From Alloprevotella rava (GTDB lineage Bacteria > Bacteroidota > Bacteroidia > Bacteroidales > Bacteroidaceae), in contig NZ_JACICA010000004.1 of NCBI RefSeq assembly GCF_014195585.1, positions 1 to 64,000 of the forward strand: a stretch of DNA of 64,000 nt, in the 5' to 3' direction. Positions 42,992 through 53,620 of the stretch are shown here, in pieces. The translations under genes and the position numbers were made by a program. The notes beneath the pieces were generated by a model. The model saw nothing but the letters and a program-made list of their open reading frames with translations, ran no database searches and was not told the origin of the DNA. Within the stretch, counting starts at the first letter, position 1. Every line of letters starts with the position of its first letter.

Positions 42992-44470
42992 CTATCCAAT
43001 CATTATATTCTCTGTTTCGGGACGTCCCACAAGGAAACCCTTTTCTATGGCGTAGACATCGTCAATTACCATTTGCAAACTAACGGGACGGCCTTCGTGG
43101 CGCGCACGTTCTTCAAGTCGTTCCCGGTGAAAGTCCTTCAGAGCTTGAGAGAAAGGAAGATTGCCCATTTCTAAGATGCGTATAGCTCCTTTATCATCAC
43201 GCGCAGGGAGAACCTTACCCGCGTTGTTGCGGTTAGGCGCAAACGGAATGTCAAGAACGCCGGCTTCGAAACCAGCCACTGCACCGAGAGCCATATCGCC
43301 CTTGCCCAGTTCCTCTACTTTATCAAGGATGCACTTCATTTCGGCTTCAATGATCTCCGACTCCTTGATGACTTCGGGTATGTTGCGGAGATCTTGGTCG
43401 CGAAGCATGGAAATGAGCTGCTTCGTTGCGCGAAGTCCAGATGCATTGGCTTCTTTCGTCGGCACGCCATAGGCCTCATGCGGAGTCTTTACGATAACTT
43501 TCGTGGCCTTTGCTAAAGCAGCGGCAGCAGCTCCCCAACTGATCACGCCAAAGGCTTTCGACTCATCTTGGGGGAATCCGCCCATCCATTGGTGGAACAC
43601 CGTTGTGATGCGAGTATCGTCGAAACCATACTTGTGCATATACTTTTTGGCCATTCGGTCCAGGGCGCGGATGGCTGCAACATCTTGTATCAAATTGCCA
43701 CACTGGCCATAGCCCACAGTAATATCCTTCACGCCTTGGGTTGCAGCCAGCAATCCCTCGATGATGGCCACGGAGTTACTGATACTCGGCGGAATTAACG
43801 TACCAGTCAGCGGTCCGAAGGGTTCGCGATTGATGCTAACGCCAGCTTCTTCATACATACCAATGAGCCGGTCCGTATATTGCCAATGGCGAATAGTTTT
43901 TGCCACAGAATGGTTCTTGGAGTACGGGATATTATAAGATATGCCGCCACCTTCATAAGAGGTGAAGCCGCCTGCCATCGTTATTTCAGTGAGCAGTCGA
44001 GCATCGGGCGTGCCGTGGCGCACCTGCACTGGATTGCGGAGCGCAGAAGTAACGATGCGACAGATATTAACACCGTAATTGACAGCTGGGAAACCATTGA
44101 GCATAGAACGGCCAGAGATTTTACTTTTCTCGATGCCCACTTCCACTTCATTATAGCGATTCAAGCGTGTATAACTGTCGATGGTGGTCGGCAGGAGGTC
44201 TGCTCCGCCTTTATCCTCCAGATATTGCAGCAACTCTATCTGCTCCCGATAGAGAGCCACACCTGCGCGCGGCTGTATTAATGTCACTTTATCGGCAACA
44301 GCCTTTTGGAGTTTTTCACCAAAGCGTTTTTCACGAGGAATTTTAAGCTGGTAGTCAACAGCTTCTTTGAAATCGACCCCACTACCCGTGGGCCACTGGG
44401 CCAAGACCTCTTGTCGCTCGGCCATAAATTCACCTTCTGGAATTCTTTCGTTTTTTAGTTTGGTTTCCAT
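42992..44470 (-). CDS. glmE: Methylaspartate (glutamate) mutase, epsilon subunit
   Basis: 492 aa. Conserved blocks: [75 protein letters not shown] and [11 protein letters not shown]. It is the substrate-binding TIM-barrel subunit which, with GlmS and adenosylcobalamin, rearranges L-glutamate to threo-3-methylaspartate. It follows glmL by 22 bp. Confidence 0.94.
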   Translation of the reverse strand: METKLKNERIPEGEFMAERQEVLAQWPTGSGVDFKEAVDYQLKIPREKRFGEKLQKAVADKVTLIQPRAGVALYREQIELLQYLEDKGGADLLPTTIDSYTRLNRYNEVEVGIEKSKISGRSMLNGFPAVNYGVNICRIVTSALRNPVQVRHGTPDARLLTEITMAGGFTSYEGGGISYNIPYSKNHSVAKTIRHWQYTDRLIGMYEEAGVSINREPFGPLTGTLIPPSISNSVAIIEGLLAATQGVKDITVGYGQCGNLIQDVAAIRALDRMAKKYMHKYGFDDTRITTVFHQWMGGFPQDESKAFGVISWGAAAAALAKATKVIVKTPHEAYGVPTKEANASGLRATKQLISMLRDQDLRNIPEVIKESEIIEAEMKCILDKVEELGKGDMALGAVAGFEAGVLDIPFAPNRNNAGKVLPARDDKGAIRILEMGNLPFSQALKDFHRERLEERARHEGRPVSLQMVIDDVYAIEKGFLVGRPETENIMIG

Positions 44471-44492
44471 ATTGGTATTATAAGATTATAAG

Positions 44493-45857
44493 TTATACTG
44501 AACGAGAGGTTGTTCCCACATCCTTCAAAGTGGTCTTCATCAGTTCGAAAGCCAATTCGGGATTGGTTTGAGAGAGCATGCCCATAGCAGCAAATATATA
44601 CTGGCCATCGAGCACGAAGCGCGGACGGCGCGGTTTGGCTATCTCGGGATGGCGCAAATCATAGATGCTGCCTTTCAGTATCTCTTCCGGATGATTGCTT
44701 CCTAAGAGTACGCCGCCAATGCCTATCATCAGCGGAACACTCATTAAGTCCTTCCCCTCCAAAGTATGCATCAATCCGAGCGGTGTATAGACATCGGCCA
44801 TCCGCCCACAATGACGCTCAACGGCCACAGAGACCGCCATGCTTCCCAACAGTTCTTCCATTTGCTTTTCTTCGCTGTCGGCCAAAGCCAACGTCTCGGG
44901 CTGTGCCACACAACGCTCCACCCAACTGCGAAGTTCGGCGGACGGATGTTCCATCTGTTCTAAAACGTGAGGAAGACTATAGCGCATACCCAAATCACCT
45001 TCTACGGTGCGCTTACTCCAAGGCTCTGGAAGACCTTTAGTAAGTGTACTTTCCATCGTTGGCTCGCCCGAGGCCATAGAATAGACATCTGTGGTAGCTC
45101 CTCCCACATCGACAGCCATCAAGTCGCCCAAACCTTCTTGTAGCTCCGTTCCTCGACTCAGCAACTCGCAGGCTTGTAAAACGGCAAGCGGTGTGGGAAT
45201 AATTTGGTGGGATGTTAGAGCCTGCACCTTTGACAGGCCTTTGGCTTCTACTATGCGAGAGATAAACAACTGCCGAATAGCATCGCGCGCGGGTTCAATA
45301 TTGAGTTGGTTGAACTCTGGCATCACATTCTCCGTCAGCACATAGGGCTTGCCTGCTGCTTCAAAGATTTCGACAATGTCGTCGGACGCACTTTTGTTGC
45401 CGGCAATGATGGTGGTGAAAGGGCGCTCAATGGAGCAGAGACGGCGCGCGTTGGCCGTTATCACTTCTTTATTTCCCCCGTCCGTACCGCCACAGAGCAA
45501 TACGAGGTCCGGGTTCAGATCGTAGATTATTTGCTCTTCACGTTTGCTTATCTCGTAGGCAAACGTCTGCATCACTTTCGCCCCTGCATTTGAGGCGGCT
45601 GTGCGAGCAGCTTTTGCAGTCAGATCGGGAACAAGGCCGAGGGCCACCATCTTTAGTCCACCTGCAGCACTGCTACAGACGAGCATGTCGTCCCATACGA
45701 AATCTCCCAATGCAGCCAAGGCGCAGTCAAGTCCCTGCGTGACATCGTCCGCAATAGTAGTGAACGCGCGCGCCGTGCCCACAACCTTTCGCAAGTCGCC
45801 ATCAATGGCTGTCACTTTTGTGTAAGTACTTCCTATGTCGACTGCTAGATATTTCAT
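44493..45857 (-). CDS. glmL: Glutamate mutase accessory protein GlmL (MutL)
   Basis: 454 aa. Actin-like ATPase: [20 protein letters not shown] (phosphate 1), [15 protein letters not shown] and [20 protein letters not shown] (phosphate 2), [14 protein letters not shown] (adenosine). It probably repairs or loads cobalamin in the mutase, like diol dehydratase reactivases. Its start overlaps the glmS stop by ATGA (45854-45857), implying coupled translation. Confidence 0.92.
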   Translation of the reverse strand: MKYLAVDIGSTYTKVTAIDGDLRKVVGTARAFTTIADDVTQGLDCALAALGDFVWDDMLVCSSAAGGLKMVALGLVPDLTAKAARTAASNAGAKVMQTFAYEISKREEQIIYDLNPDLVLLCGGTDGGNKEVITANARRLCSIERPFTTIIAGNKSASDDIVEIFEAAGKPYVLTENVMPEFNQLNIEPARDAIRQLFISRIVEAKGLSKVQALTSHQIIPTPLAVLQACELLSRGTELQEGLGDLMAVDVGGATTDVYSMASGEPTMESTLTKGLPEPWSKRTVEGDLGMRYSLPHVLEQMEHPSAELRSWVERCVAQPETLALADSEEKQMEELLGSMAVSVAVERHCGRMADVYTPLGLMHTLEGKDLMSVPLMIGIGGVLLGSNHPEEILKGSIYDLRHPEIAKPRRPRFVLDGQYIFAAMGMLSQTNPELAFELMKTTLKDVGTTSRSV

Positions 45858-46369
45858 AGCTGAATATCTTCAGTGATTGCTCCAACGGCAGTGGCAGCTT
45901 GCAGAGCCGAGTTGTTTATGGCTTCTTCCTCTTCAGTAGCTGTGGCTGCCGTTGATTCTGGCAGTCCTAAAGCTTTGCGGATATCGACGATTGTACTTTC
46001 TATTGGCGTACTGGGCGGATAAACATAATCAAAGCCCATGCTGCGGAAGCGTGCTTCAACATCCTTGAAATCTTGCTTACCCACTACGAGGTTACCTCCT
46101 ACGAAGAGAGGTAGACCTTTGAGACCCGCTTCGTCGCACTTTTCGCGGAAGCCCATACAGTCGATCTCGCCGTGACCATAAAGGGACGACACAATGATGG
46201 CATCGGCCTGTGTTTCAACAGCTGCCTCAATAAATTCTTCTTGAGAGACCATCACACCGAGGTTTACCACGTTGAAGCCTTTTTGCTTCAGCGTCAAATC
46301 AATAATCTTATTGCCTACGGCATGAACATCGGCTCCAATAACGCCAATGACAATTGTTTTTTTATCCAT
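45854..46369 (-). CDS. glmS: Methylaspartate (glutamate) mutase, sigma (B12-binding) subunit
   Basis: 171 aa. The cobalamin motif DxHxxG is Asp14-His16-Gly19 in [20 protein letters not shown] and GGNLVVGKQ complete the B12 fold. The usual subunit is about 135-140 aa; here a C-terminal Ala/Glu-rich tail of some 30 residues ([16 protein letters not shown]) is added. It brings adenosylcobalamin to GlmE. First gene of a six-gene operon, with no cobalamin riboswitch evident in its leader. Confidence 0.93.
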   Translation of the reverse strand: MDKKTIVIGVIGADVHAVGNKIIDLTLKQKGFNVVNLGVMVSQEEFIEAAVETQADAIIVSSLYGHGEIDCMGFREKCDEAGLKGLPLFVGGNLVVGKQDFKDVEARFRSMGFDYVYPPSTPIESTIVDIRKALGLPESTAATATEEEEAINNSALQAATAVGAITEDIQL

Positions 46370-46430
46370 AGCATAATCTTTTTTTTGATAGTGAAGACTG
46401 GCGGACGATTTACTTAGTCCAACTGACGAG

Positions 46431-46460
46431 CAAAACTAGCTTACTCGAAACTGGCTAAAA
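46431..46460 (-). promoter_or_regulatory. Promoter of glmS operon
   Basis: On the minus strand, a T-rich TTTTAGC (46454-46460) and TAGTTTTG (46431-46438), about 18 bp apart. The leader before ATG 46369 is about 55 nt. Confidence 0.6.
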
Positions 46461-46690
46461 TCTTTCCGCAGACACTCACTATAGGTTGTTTTTAGTGTCA
46501 GATTAACATTACACCGCCTAATATAAGGCGTTAAATTTGAAACTTTACATTTTTTCAAAGGTTTTATTGATAAAAATCTTTCTTTTTGCCAAAAATCTGC
46601 TTTTCGGCAGGTTTTCGCGAATTTTTATACATTTCTTGGAGGAGAAATAAGGCGAAATTTTGACGAAGAAAAGAAAAAGGTTATATGTTG

Positions 46691-47092
46691 CTAGTTTTGT
46701 TAAGAATTTTCGTATTCTATAGCCCTGAGAATCGTTTGAAATCCAACTCAAACGCCTTCGACCGAAAAGAACGCCGTTTTGAAACACCACTACAATAAGG
46801 CAATTTCTAATTCCTCAAGGAGAAAATAAAATTTCTATAGGCGGAATTAAAATTCCTATAAGGGGAATTTCAATTACAATAAGGATATCCGCGGACGCAA
46901 TAAGGATGTTGGCGGACAACTTTATTGTATTTTCATCCAAAATAAGGATAAAAAGAGATTTTTGGGAGAAAAAAGTGGGTTTCTTTGAGGGAAGAAGTCA
47001 TCTTTTTAAGAAGGAGAAGAACGCAAAACTGAGAGATTCAACTTTGAAGCACTTTCTCTCGCGCTAGATTGAAAAAGTTGTTTGTCAAATAA
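46691..47092 (+). repeat. Large intergenic repeat, uninterrupted copy
   Basis: About 400 bp matching the two halves flanking the mobilizable element (16288-16476 and 28894-29130). It holds CTCAAGGAGAAAATAAAATT, an imperfect core-like TAAGGGGAATTTCAATTAC at 46858-46876, the 59-bp unit, and the ending GCGCTAGATTGAAAAAGTTG. It lies in a 944-bp gap between divergent genes. No convincing ORF. The remaining bases of the gap (46461-46690, 47093-47298) show nothing else recognisable. Confidence 0.75.
46876..46934 (+). repeat. 59-bp intergenic repeat, copy D
   Basis: ACAATAAGGATATCCGCGG(ACG), CAATAAGGATGTTGGCGG(ACA), then the inverted ACTTTATTGTATTTTC. Same length and order as copies B and C. An extra AATAAGGATA follows at 46941. 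Confidence 0.8.
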
Positions 47093-47298
47093 TCGGGCGG
47101 TAAAACAGGAAGGCTTGGTAGCAGCATGGAAAAAGACTTTACGCAGATTTATAGGAACCATGGAAAAATAGAAGGGAGAACGCAAAAATCCCCTTGGAGT
47201 GGAGAAAGGAGGGAAGAGGATGTAGCATAAATTTTCCTTATTTTATATATAGGAGTGATTTTATCACAGACGAAAAGGATTGGTTACATTTGTTTTCG

Positions 47299-47306
47299 TA
47301 ACTTTG
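47299..47306 (+). promoter_or_regulatory. -7 box adjacent to ATG of DUF4105 gene
   Basis: TAACTTTG ends 7 bp before the ATG at 47314. Initiation would fall at or near the start codon, so the mRNA may be leaderless. Confidence 0.6.
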
Positions 47307-47313
47307 CGGCTGA

Positions 47314-48507
47314 ATGCGCAAATACTTGTACATATTGATTTCTTGGTTGCTCGCGTTGCCATTAGCCGCCCAGTCTGACTCGCTCAAAGCCAGTCTGCTG
47401 ACATGTGCTCCAGGCACGAAGAGTTACGAGCTTTACGGCCATACGGCTTTGCGCATTCAAAACACAAAAACGGGCGACGACTGGGTATTTAATTACGGGA
47501 TTTTTTCTTTCCAAGATGTCGGCCGCTTTACCTGGGAATTCACGCTCGGAAAGGCCGACTATATTCTCGGAGTGGTAAGTTTTCCCGATTTTTCGGCCGA
47601 ATATACTGAGCGACAACGCCCCGTGACGGAACAAACGCTCAATATCTCTGCCCAACAAACGGCAGAACTATTCCAGTATCTTGCACTCAATGCACAGCCT
47701 GAGAACAGAAGTTATCGTTATAACTTTCTGCGCGACAACTGTACCTCGCGGGCTATCGACATGATAGGAAAAGTGGCATCGTTCGCTCTACCTGCTGATA
47801 AGCAGCCCCCTACAACCTATCGCGAAATCATTCATAGTTATACGCAGGATTCTCCTTGGCTGGAATTTGGACAAGACCTTATTCTGGGATGTGAGGTGGA
47901 CACACTGCTCAATCAGCACGCACGAATGATGTTCCCCATCTTGGCGAAAGAAATGCTTACCCACACAACAACCAAAGACAGTCTGGGCAACAGCATACCT
48001 TTGCTGAAAGATGAAAAAATAGTGGTAGAGGTGGCTCAAACCAAGGCTTCTCCCACGGCCTTCACACCGCTCATGGTAGCCTTACTGCTCTTGTGCTCTA
48101 CTGTGGCGCTTAGTTGGTGCGAACTCCGCACGGGACGCGTTTTTCGCCGTTTCGACAACGCGCTGATTCTGGTGCAGGGCTTGGCAGGTTTGGTGGTCTT
48201 TGTGCTGTTCTTCTTCTCTGCCCAACCAGCAGTAGGAAGCAACTGGCTCATCGGCATCCTCAATCCGATTCCTCTCGTCTGGCTTCCTATCAAAATACTG
48301 CGTGAACACCGAGGCTTACAGGACTATTATCTCCCCTTATATGGGACACTCGCAGCCGTATTTACACTGGTTGTTGCTGGCCTACAGCTACAAACAATCC
48401 CTACAGCCATGCAGCTTTTGGCATTGTGTTTGCTGATACGCGGGCTTATTTCTATCATCCGCTGGCGATGCAGACCGCTGCTTGCTGGCACCTCTTCTGA
48501 CAAATGA
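47314..48507 (+). CDS. DUF4105 membrane protein
   Basis: 397 aa. Signal segment MRKYLYILISWLLALPLAAQ. Residues 22-190 are the DUF4105 domain (LLTCAPGTKSYELYGHTALR, WVFNYGIFSFQ, YNFLRDNCTSRAIDMI), with the His and Cys placement of an NlpC/P60-like papain fold, so a hydrolase or acyltransferase activity is possible. After residue 245 five hydrophobic helices form a membrane domain. Its stop overlaps the ATG of the next gene (48504-48507), so it is co-translated with it. Confidence 0.8.
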   Translation: MRKYLYILISWLLALPLAAQSDSLKASLLTCAPGTKSYELYGHTALRIQNTKTGDDWVFNYGIFSFQDVGRFTWEFTLGKADYILGVVSFPDFSAEYTERQRPVTEQTLNISAQQTAELFQYLALNAQPENRSYRYNFLRDNCTSRAIDMIGKVASFALPADKQPPTTYREIIHSYTQDSPWLEFGQDLILGCEVDTLLNQHARMMFPILAKEMLTHTTTKDSLGNSIPLLKDEKIVVEVAQTKASPTAFTPLMVALLLLCSTVALSWCELRTGRVFRRFDNALILVQGLAGLVVFVLFFFSAQPAVGSNWLIGILNPIPLVWLPIKILREHRGLQDYYLPLYGTLAAVFTLVVAGLQLQTIPTAMQLLALCLLIRGLISIIRWRCRPLLAGTSSDK

Positions 48508-50009
48508 CTACAAAACAAGGACGATTCCTTATTTCCCTTCTCACCGCAATAACGGTGTTGGCGGCTGCAGAACCTGCAGCAGCTGGAACAGCCGTCCCGC
48601 GTCTTGTAGTGAACATACTTGTTGACGGATTGCGTAGCGATTACGTCCAGGCTTTTATGCCGCTCTATGGGCCTGATGGCTTCCGCCGACTAATGGGACA
48701 AGGACTTGTTTATTCACAAGCAGAAAATCCTTCGGCTTGGGCCGACCACGCTGCAACAGCAGCAACTATTTCTACGGGTACAACCCCTTCAGATCATGGC
48801 ATCATAGGTCTGCGCTGGACTGATCGCAAGACGTTGCGCCCCGTGTCCTGCACAGGCACTAATGATAGCCCACAATATCTGAGCGTCTCCACACTGGGCG
48901 ATGAAATGAAGATAGCCACCAATGGGCGGGCTCTCGTCTATTCCATAGCTCCTCTTAAGGAATGCGCCATTCTATCTGGCGGTCATTCTACAGATGCTAC
49001 TGTATGGATGGATGCGCGAACGGGACGCTGGACTACTTCAGCATATTTCGGAACATTGCCTTCATGGGCACGTGCCGACAATAACCAAACGCTACCAACG
49101 CTTTGGAAACCACTCAACGAACTGGTAGGTAACTTCAATTACTTCCCTTCGGGAGGCATGAAGAAGCCTTTTGCTCACAAACTTTCGGCAACCCAGCTTC
49201 AGACAAGCGGACTTGTGAACGAAATGGTGGCTCGCCTCGCGTCAACGGCTATAAATGGTAGCATGTTGGGGCAGGACGAAGTTTCGGACCTTTTATCGCT
49301 CACTTTCTATGCAGGCGGAAAGCCATCGATGGAATTGCAAGACACATACGTTCGTCTTGACCGCTCGCTGGCAGAACTATTCCAGGCCATCGACCGCCGC
49401 ATCGGTCTGCAAAACACTTTGATTGCTCTAACGTCTACTGGGACATCCGAAGAAGACGAAAACGAGGATTTACGCAAATATAGTGTGCCGACAGGGACAT
49501 TCGACATGAAGCGTTCTGCTTCTTTGCTCAATATGTACCTCGCAGCAGTCTATGGACAAGGAAACTATGTGGAGGCGTGCTACGGACGGCAGATATACCT
49601 CAACAGAAAGTTCATAGAAAATAAGCAAATCAATCTTGGCGAACTTTTGGAACGTTGCCAGGATTTCTTGCTGCAACTTGACGGCGTAAAGGATGTTTAT
49701 ACTTCACAGCGCCTCATACAAGGAGCTTGGACACCAGGTATTAGCAAAATTCGCAACGGATATAACGCGCGCACTTCGGGCGACATCCTCATTGAGGTGG
49801 CTCCTGGTTGGCGCTACACCAATACTGACGATCAGAAAAACCAACAGGTTCGGGCAACATATATCCCGTTTCCTATCATTTTCTTTGGTTACGCCATCAC
49901 CCACGAGGAGATAACAACACCCGTAACCATCGACTACATCGCCCCAACACTCAGCAAGGCGATTCGTATTAGAGCCCCGAACGGTTGCAAGCTACAGCCG
50001 CTCAAATAA
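48504..50009 (+). CDS. Alkaline-phosphatase-superfamily protein, probably inactive as a phosphatase
   Basis: 501 aa. Signal peptide MTTKQGRFLISLLTAITVLA with AxA sites near residue 26. The alkaline phosphatase fold is shown by NILVDGLRSDYVQAFMPLYG and TISTGTTPSDHGIIGLRW. Where active PafA-type enzymes have a Thr nucleophile block this protein reads NPSAWADHAATAAT. The TADHG metal site appears as LTSTGTSEED, and the final His (THVPxxxxG) as TYIPFPIIFFG. Several zinc ligands thus look lost. It may bind rather than cleave a ligand. Translationally coupled to the DUF4105 gene and followed by secA. Confidence 0.78.
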   Translation: MTTKQGRFLISLLTAITVLAAAEPAAAGTAVPRLVVNILVDGLRSDYVQAFMPLYGPDGFRRLMGQGLVYSQAENPSAWADHAATAATISTGTTPSDHGIIGLRWTDRKTLRPVSCTGTNDSPQYLSVSTLGDEMKIATNGRALVYSIAPLKECAILSGGHSTDATVWMDARTGRWTTSAYFGTLPSWARADNNQTLPTLWKPLNELVGNFNYFPSGGMKKPFAHKLSATQLQTSGLVNEMVARLASTAINGSMLGQDEVSDLLSLTFYAGGKPSMELQDTYVRLDRSLAELFQAIDRRIGLQNTLIALTSTGTSEEDENEDLRKYSVPTGTFDMKRSASLLNMYLAAVYGQGNYVEACYGRQIYLNRKFIENKQINLGELLERCQDFLLQLDGVKDVYTSQRLIQGAWTPGISKIRNGYNARTSGDILIEVAPGWRYTNTDDQKNQQVRATYIPFPIIFFGYAITHEEITTPVTIDYIAPTLSKAIRIRAPNGCKLQPLK

Positions 50010-50137
50010 TGGCTACAATTCGTCTGTCGCAAGTGAACGGTGACAAACACCTCGTTGCTACCACTCATTATATATATAGTGACGCAACATTACAACAATC
50101 CCTTTTATTCTTCATTTGATAACAAAAAAATACAAAT

Positions 50138-53100
50138 ATGGATATAATTAAATTCCTCCAAAAGCTCTTCGGCGACAAGAGTCAGCGCGACATGAAGCTG
50201 ATTCAGCCGCTTGTAGAAAAGATTAAGGCAGCTGCCGCTGAGATTGAGGCGCTCGACAATGATGGCCTTCGAGCTAAGACGCAAGAACTGAAAGAAAAAG
50301 TTCAGCACTCTGCGGACGACATCAAGGAAAAGATAGCCGAGCTCAAAGCAAAGATCGAAGAAACTCCTATTGAGGATCGCGAACTTATCTTCAATCAAAT
50401 CGACAAACTCGAAAAGGATGTTCTTGAACGCTACGAAGAGGCGCTTAACGAAGTTATGCCTCAAGTGTTCTCCATCGTCAAGGACACAGCGCGCCGCTTT
50501 ACTGAAAACGAAATCATAGAGGTTACAGCCAACGACTTTGACCGAGAACTGGCCACCACGCACGACTTCGTCACCATTGAAGGAGAGAAAGCTCTCTATA
50601 AGAACCACTGGGTTGCTGGCGGCAATGAGGTAACGTGGAACATGATCCACTACGATGTTCAGCTCTTTGGTGGTGTTGTTCTGCATCAAGGTAAAATCGC
50701 CGAAATGGCTACGGGTGAAGGTAAAACACTTGTATCTACGCTGCCCGTCTTCCTTAATGCGCTGACCGGCAACGGGGTTCACGTGGTGACGGTGAACGAC
50801 TACCTCGCCAAGCGTGACTCTGAATGGAACGGCCCAATATATATGTTCCATGGTTTCAGCGTAGACTGCATCGACAAACACGAACCTAATTCGCAGTCTC
50901 GCCGTCAGGCTTACTTGGCCGATATTACTTTTGGTACGAATAACGAATTTGGTTTCGACTACCTTCGTGATAACATGGCGATGAGCCCTGCAGATCTCGT
51001 ACAGCGTGGACATAACTTCGCGATTGTCGATGAGGTCGACTCAGTGCTTATTGATGATGCCAGAACGCCGCTGATTATTTCTGGTCCTGTGCCTAAGGGC
51101 GACGATCAGATGTATGAGCAGTATCAACCGCTGGTAGAACGCCTTGTAAATGTCCAGCGAAAACTCGCTACTGAGTATCTTGCCGAAGCGAAGAAACTGA
51201 TTGCTGAAGGAAAGACTGAAGAAGGCTTCCTCTCTCTCTATCGCAGCCACAAGGCTCTGCCTAAAAACAAACCGCTCATTAAGTTCCTCTCCGAACCGGG
51301 CGTAAAAGCTGGTATGCTCAAGACGGAAGAAATCTATATGGAGAATAACAACAAACGAATGCCCGAAGCTGTCGAGCCGCTTTACTTTGTTGTTGATGAA
51401 AAGATGAATTCTGTCGACCTGACGGATAAAGGTAGTGCTTGGTTGGCTAAAGAAGTGAACAACGACAGACTCTTTGTTCTTCCCGACATTACTTCTGAAA
51501 TGTCGGAAGTAGAGGCCGACACAACACTAAGTGAGCAAGAGCGCGTCGATAAGAAAGACCAAATGCTGGCAGAGTACGCAATCCAAAGCGACCGTGTACA
51601 CACTCTCTTGCAGCTCCTCAAAGCCTACTCCATGTTTAATATCGACGAAGAATATGTCGTTATGGATGGACAGGTGAAAATCGTAGACGAACAGACGGGT
51701 CGTATTATGGAAGGCCGCCGCTGGAGCGATGGTCTGCACCAAGCTGTGGAGGCTAAGGAGCACGTGAAAGTAGAAGCTGCCACACAAACCTTTGCTACCA
51801 TCACGCTACAGAACTATTTCCGTATGTACCACAAGCTCTCCGGTATGACAGGTACTGCATCTACAGAAGCAGGTGAGTTCTGGAATATCTACAAGTTGGA
51901 TGTAGTGGAGATTCCAACAAACCGCCCCATCCTTCGTAACGACATGAACGACCGCGTTTACCGTACGCAGCGTGAGAAGTATAAGGCCGTTATCGAAGAA
52001 ATCGAACAGATGCGTCTGCAAGGCCGTCCGGTACTCGTAGGTACTACTAGCGTTGATGTCAGCGAACTTTTGGGCCGTATGCTTGACCTTCGCCGCATTC
52101 CGCGTCAGATTCTTAATGCAAAACTCCACCAACAGGAGGCACAGGTTGTTGCGCAAGCAGGTAAGAGTACATTGGGCAAAGCCTACATTGCAGCCGATGG
52201 TAGAGCTTTCGGCGATAAGCAAAGCGCAGAACAATATCAGAAGAGCATCAACGACAATAATCCGGGCGACGTTCGCGAAGAAGAACGTCTTTTGGGTGCA
52301 GTGACTATCGCAACAAACATGGCAGGTCGTGGTACCGATATCAAGCTTTCCGATGAAGTGAAGAATGCTGGTGGTTTGGCCATCATTGGTACGGAGCGTC
52401 ACGAAAGTCGCCGTGTCGACCGCCAGCTGCGTGGTCGTGCAGGCCGTCAAGGCGACCCAGGTTCTTCAGTATTCTTTGTCAGTCTGGAAGACAAACTCAT
52501 GCGCCTATTTGCTAGCGAACGCATCGCCAAAGTTATGGACCGCCTCGGTTTCAAGGATGGCGAAATGATTGAAGCTAAAATGGTGAACAACTCCATCGAA
52601 CGCGCGCAAAAGAGAGTGGAAGAGAATAACTTCGGTATCCGTAAACGTTTGTTGGAATATGATGATGTAATGAACAAGCAGCGTACTGTAATCTACGAGA
52701 AACGCCGCCATGCGCTCATGGGAGAGCGCATAGGCATGGATATCTCCAACATGATTTGGGACCGCATTGTTACCATCATCGACAGAGCTAGCAACGACTA
52801 TGAACGCTGCCGCGAACAGTTCCTTGACATTATGGCGATGGAAATTCCCTTTACAGAGGAAGAACTGCTCAATAAGAACCGAGATGAGCTTATGGAACAA
52901 TCGTTCCAAGCAGCAGTAGCTAATTTTCGCCGCCGTACAGATCGCTTGGCAGAAGTGGCTATGCCTGTCATCAAGCAGGTGTATGAAAATCAGGGCGAGC
53001 AATATGAGAACATACTCATTCCTATTAGCGATGGACGCCTTGTTTATAACATTCGCACAAACTTGAAGCAGGCGTACGAAAGCGAGAGCAAGGAAGTGAC

Positions 53101-53566
53101 GCGTGACTTTGAGAAGGCCATTCTGCTCCATAACATCGACGATGCTTGGAAGGAGAACCTCCGCGCTCTTGACGACTTGAAGAAATCTGTGCAGAACGCG
53201 TCCTATGAACAGAAAGACCCGCTCCTCGTCTTCAAGCTCGAAAGTGTCAAGCTCTTTGACGACATGGTGGACCGCATCAACAACAACAGCGTTAGCACTT
53301 TGATGCGCTGCCAGATTCCTGTAGCAGCTCCTGAGGGAGTTCGTGAGGCCGAAGAGGAAATTCACGAAAATCAGAACTACACGACCAACCGCGGTAGCGA
53401 AGATCCTCTGGGAACTCCCGGCCAGCAGGCCGCAGCAGGACAGGATACGCGTGCCCAACATCCGCAGCAGCCCATCGTGAAAGACAAGATGCCGGGTCGC
53501 AACGATCTCTGTCCGTGTGGTAGTGGCAAGAAGTTTAAGAACTGCCACGGCAAAGGCATTGTCTAA
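50138..53566 (+). CDS. secA: Preprotein translocase ATPase SecA
   Basis: 1142 aa, long as usual in Bacteroidetes. Walker [15 protein letters not shown] (about residue 190), DEAD-like [23 protein letters not shown] between, helicase motifs [15 protein letters not shown] and [16 protein letters not shown] in the second nucleotide domain. The C-terminal zinc finger is [14 protein letters not shown]. It drives proteins through SecYEG, serving the many signal-peptide proteins here. An extra region of about 110 residues sits within the first half compared with E. coli. Own transcription likely from the 129-bp gap upstream. Confidence 0.96.
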   Translation: MDIIKFLQKLFGDKSQRDMKLIQPLVEKIKAAAAEIEALDNDGLRAKTQELKEKVQHSADDIKEKIAELKAKIEETPIEDRELIFNQIDKLEKDVLERYEEALNEVMPQVFSIVKDTARRFTENEIIEVTANDFDRELATTHDFVTIEGEKALYKNHWVAGGNEVTWNMIHYDVQLFGGVVLHQGKIAEMATGEGKTLVSTLPVFLNALTGNGVHVVTVNDYLAKRDSEWNGPIYMFHGFSVDCIDKHEPNSQSRRQAYLADITFGTNNEFGFDYLRDNMAMSPADLVQRGHNFAIVDEVDSVLIDDARTPLIISGPVPKGDDQMYEQYQPLVERLVNVQRKLATEYLAEAKKLIAEGKTEEGFLSLYRSHKALPKNKPLIKFLSEPGVKAGMLKTEEIYMENNNKRMPEAVEPLYFVVDEKMNSVDLTDKGSAWLAKEVNNDRLFVLPDITSEMSEVEADTTLSEQERVDKKDQMLAEYAIQSDRVHTLLQLLKAYSMFNIDEEYVVMDGQVKIVDEQTGRIMEGRRWSDGLHQAVEAKEHVKVEAATQTFATITLQNYFRMYHKLSGMTGTASTEAGEFWNIYKLDVVEIPTNRPILRNDMNDRVYRTQREKYKAVIEEIEQMRLQGRPVLVGTTSVDVSELLGRMLDLRRIPRQILNAKLHQQEAQVVAQAGKSTLGKAYIAADGRAFGDKQSAEQYQKSINDNNPGDVREEERLLGAVTIATNMAGRGTDIKLSDEVKNAGGLAIIGTERHESRRVDRQLRGRAGRQGDPGSSVFFVSLEDKLMRLFASERIAKVMDRLGFKDGEMIEAKMVNNSIERAQKRVEENNFGIRKRLLEYDDVMNKQRTVIYEKRRHALMGERIGMDISNMIWDRIVTIIDRASNDYERCREQFLDIMAMEIPFTEEELLNKNRDELMEQSFQAAVANFRRRTDRLAEVAMPVIKQVYENQGEQYENILIPISDGRLVYNIRTNLKQAYESESKEVTRDFEKAILLHNIDDAWKENLRALDDLKKSVQNASYEQKDPLLVFKLESVKLFDDMVDRINNNSVSTLMRCQIPVAAPEGVREAEEEIHENQNYTTNRGSEDPLGTPGQQAAAGQDTRAQHPQQPIVKDKMPGRNDLCPCGSGKKFKNCHGKGIV

Positions 53567-53620
53567 GACAATTGGCTAACGATTTAGGCCTATAAGCCTA
53601 AACAAGACACATATAAAGAA

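Noticed and set aside
46370-46560. Possible cobalamin riboswitch before the B12-dependent mutase operon
   Set aside because: No B12-box-like sequence or extended pairing could be found, and a promoter box lies only about 60 bp before the start codon.
5791-46934. The CAATAAGG repeats as a CRISPR array or tandem satellite
   Set aside because: Only two to four units occur per site, with the last one inverted and no unique spacers of constant length.
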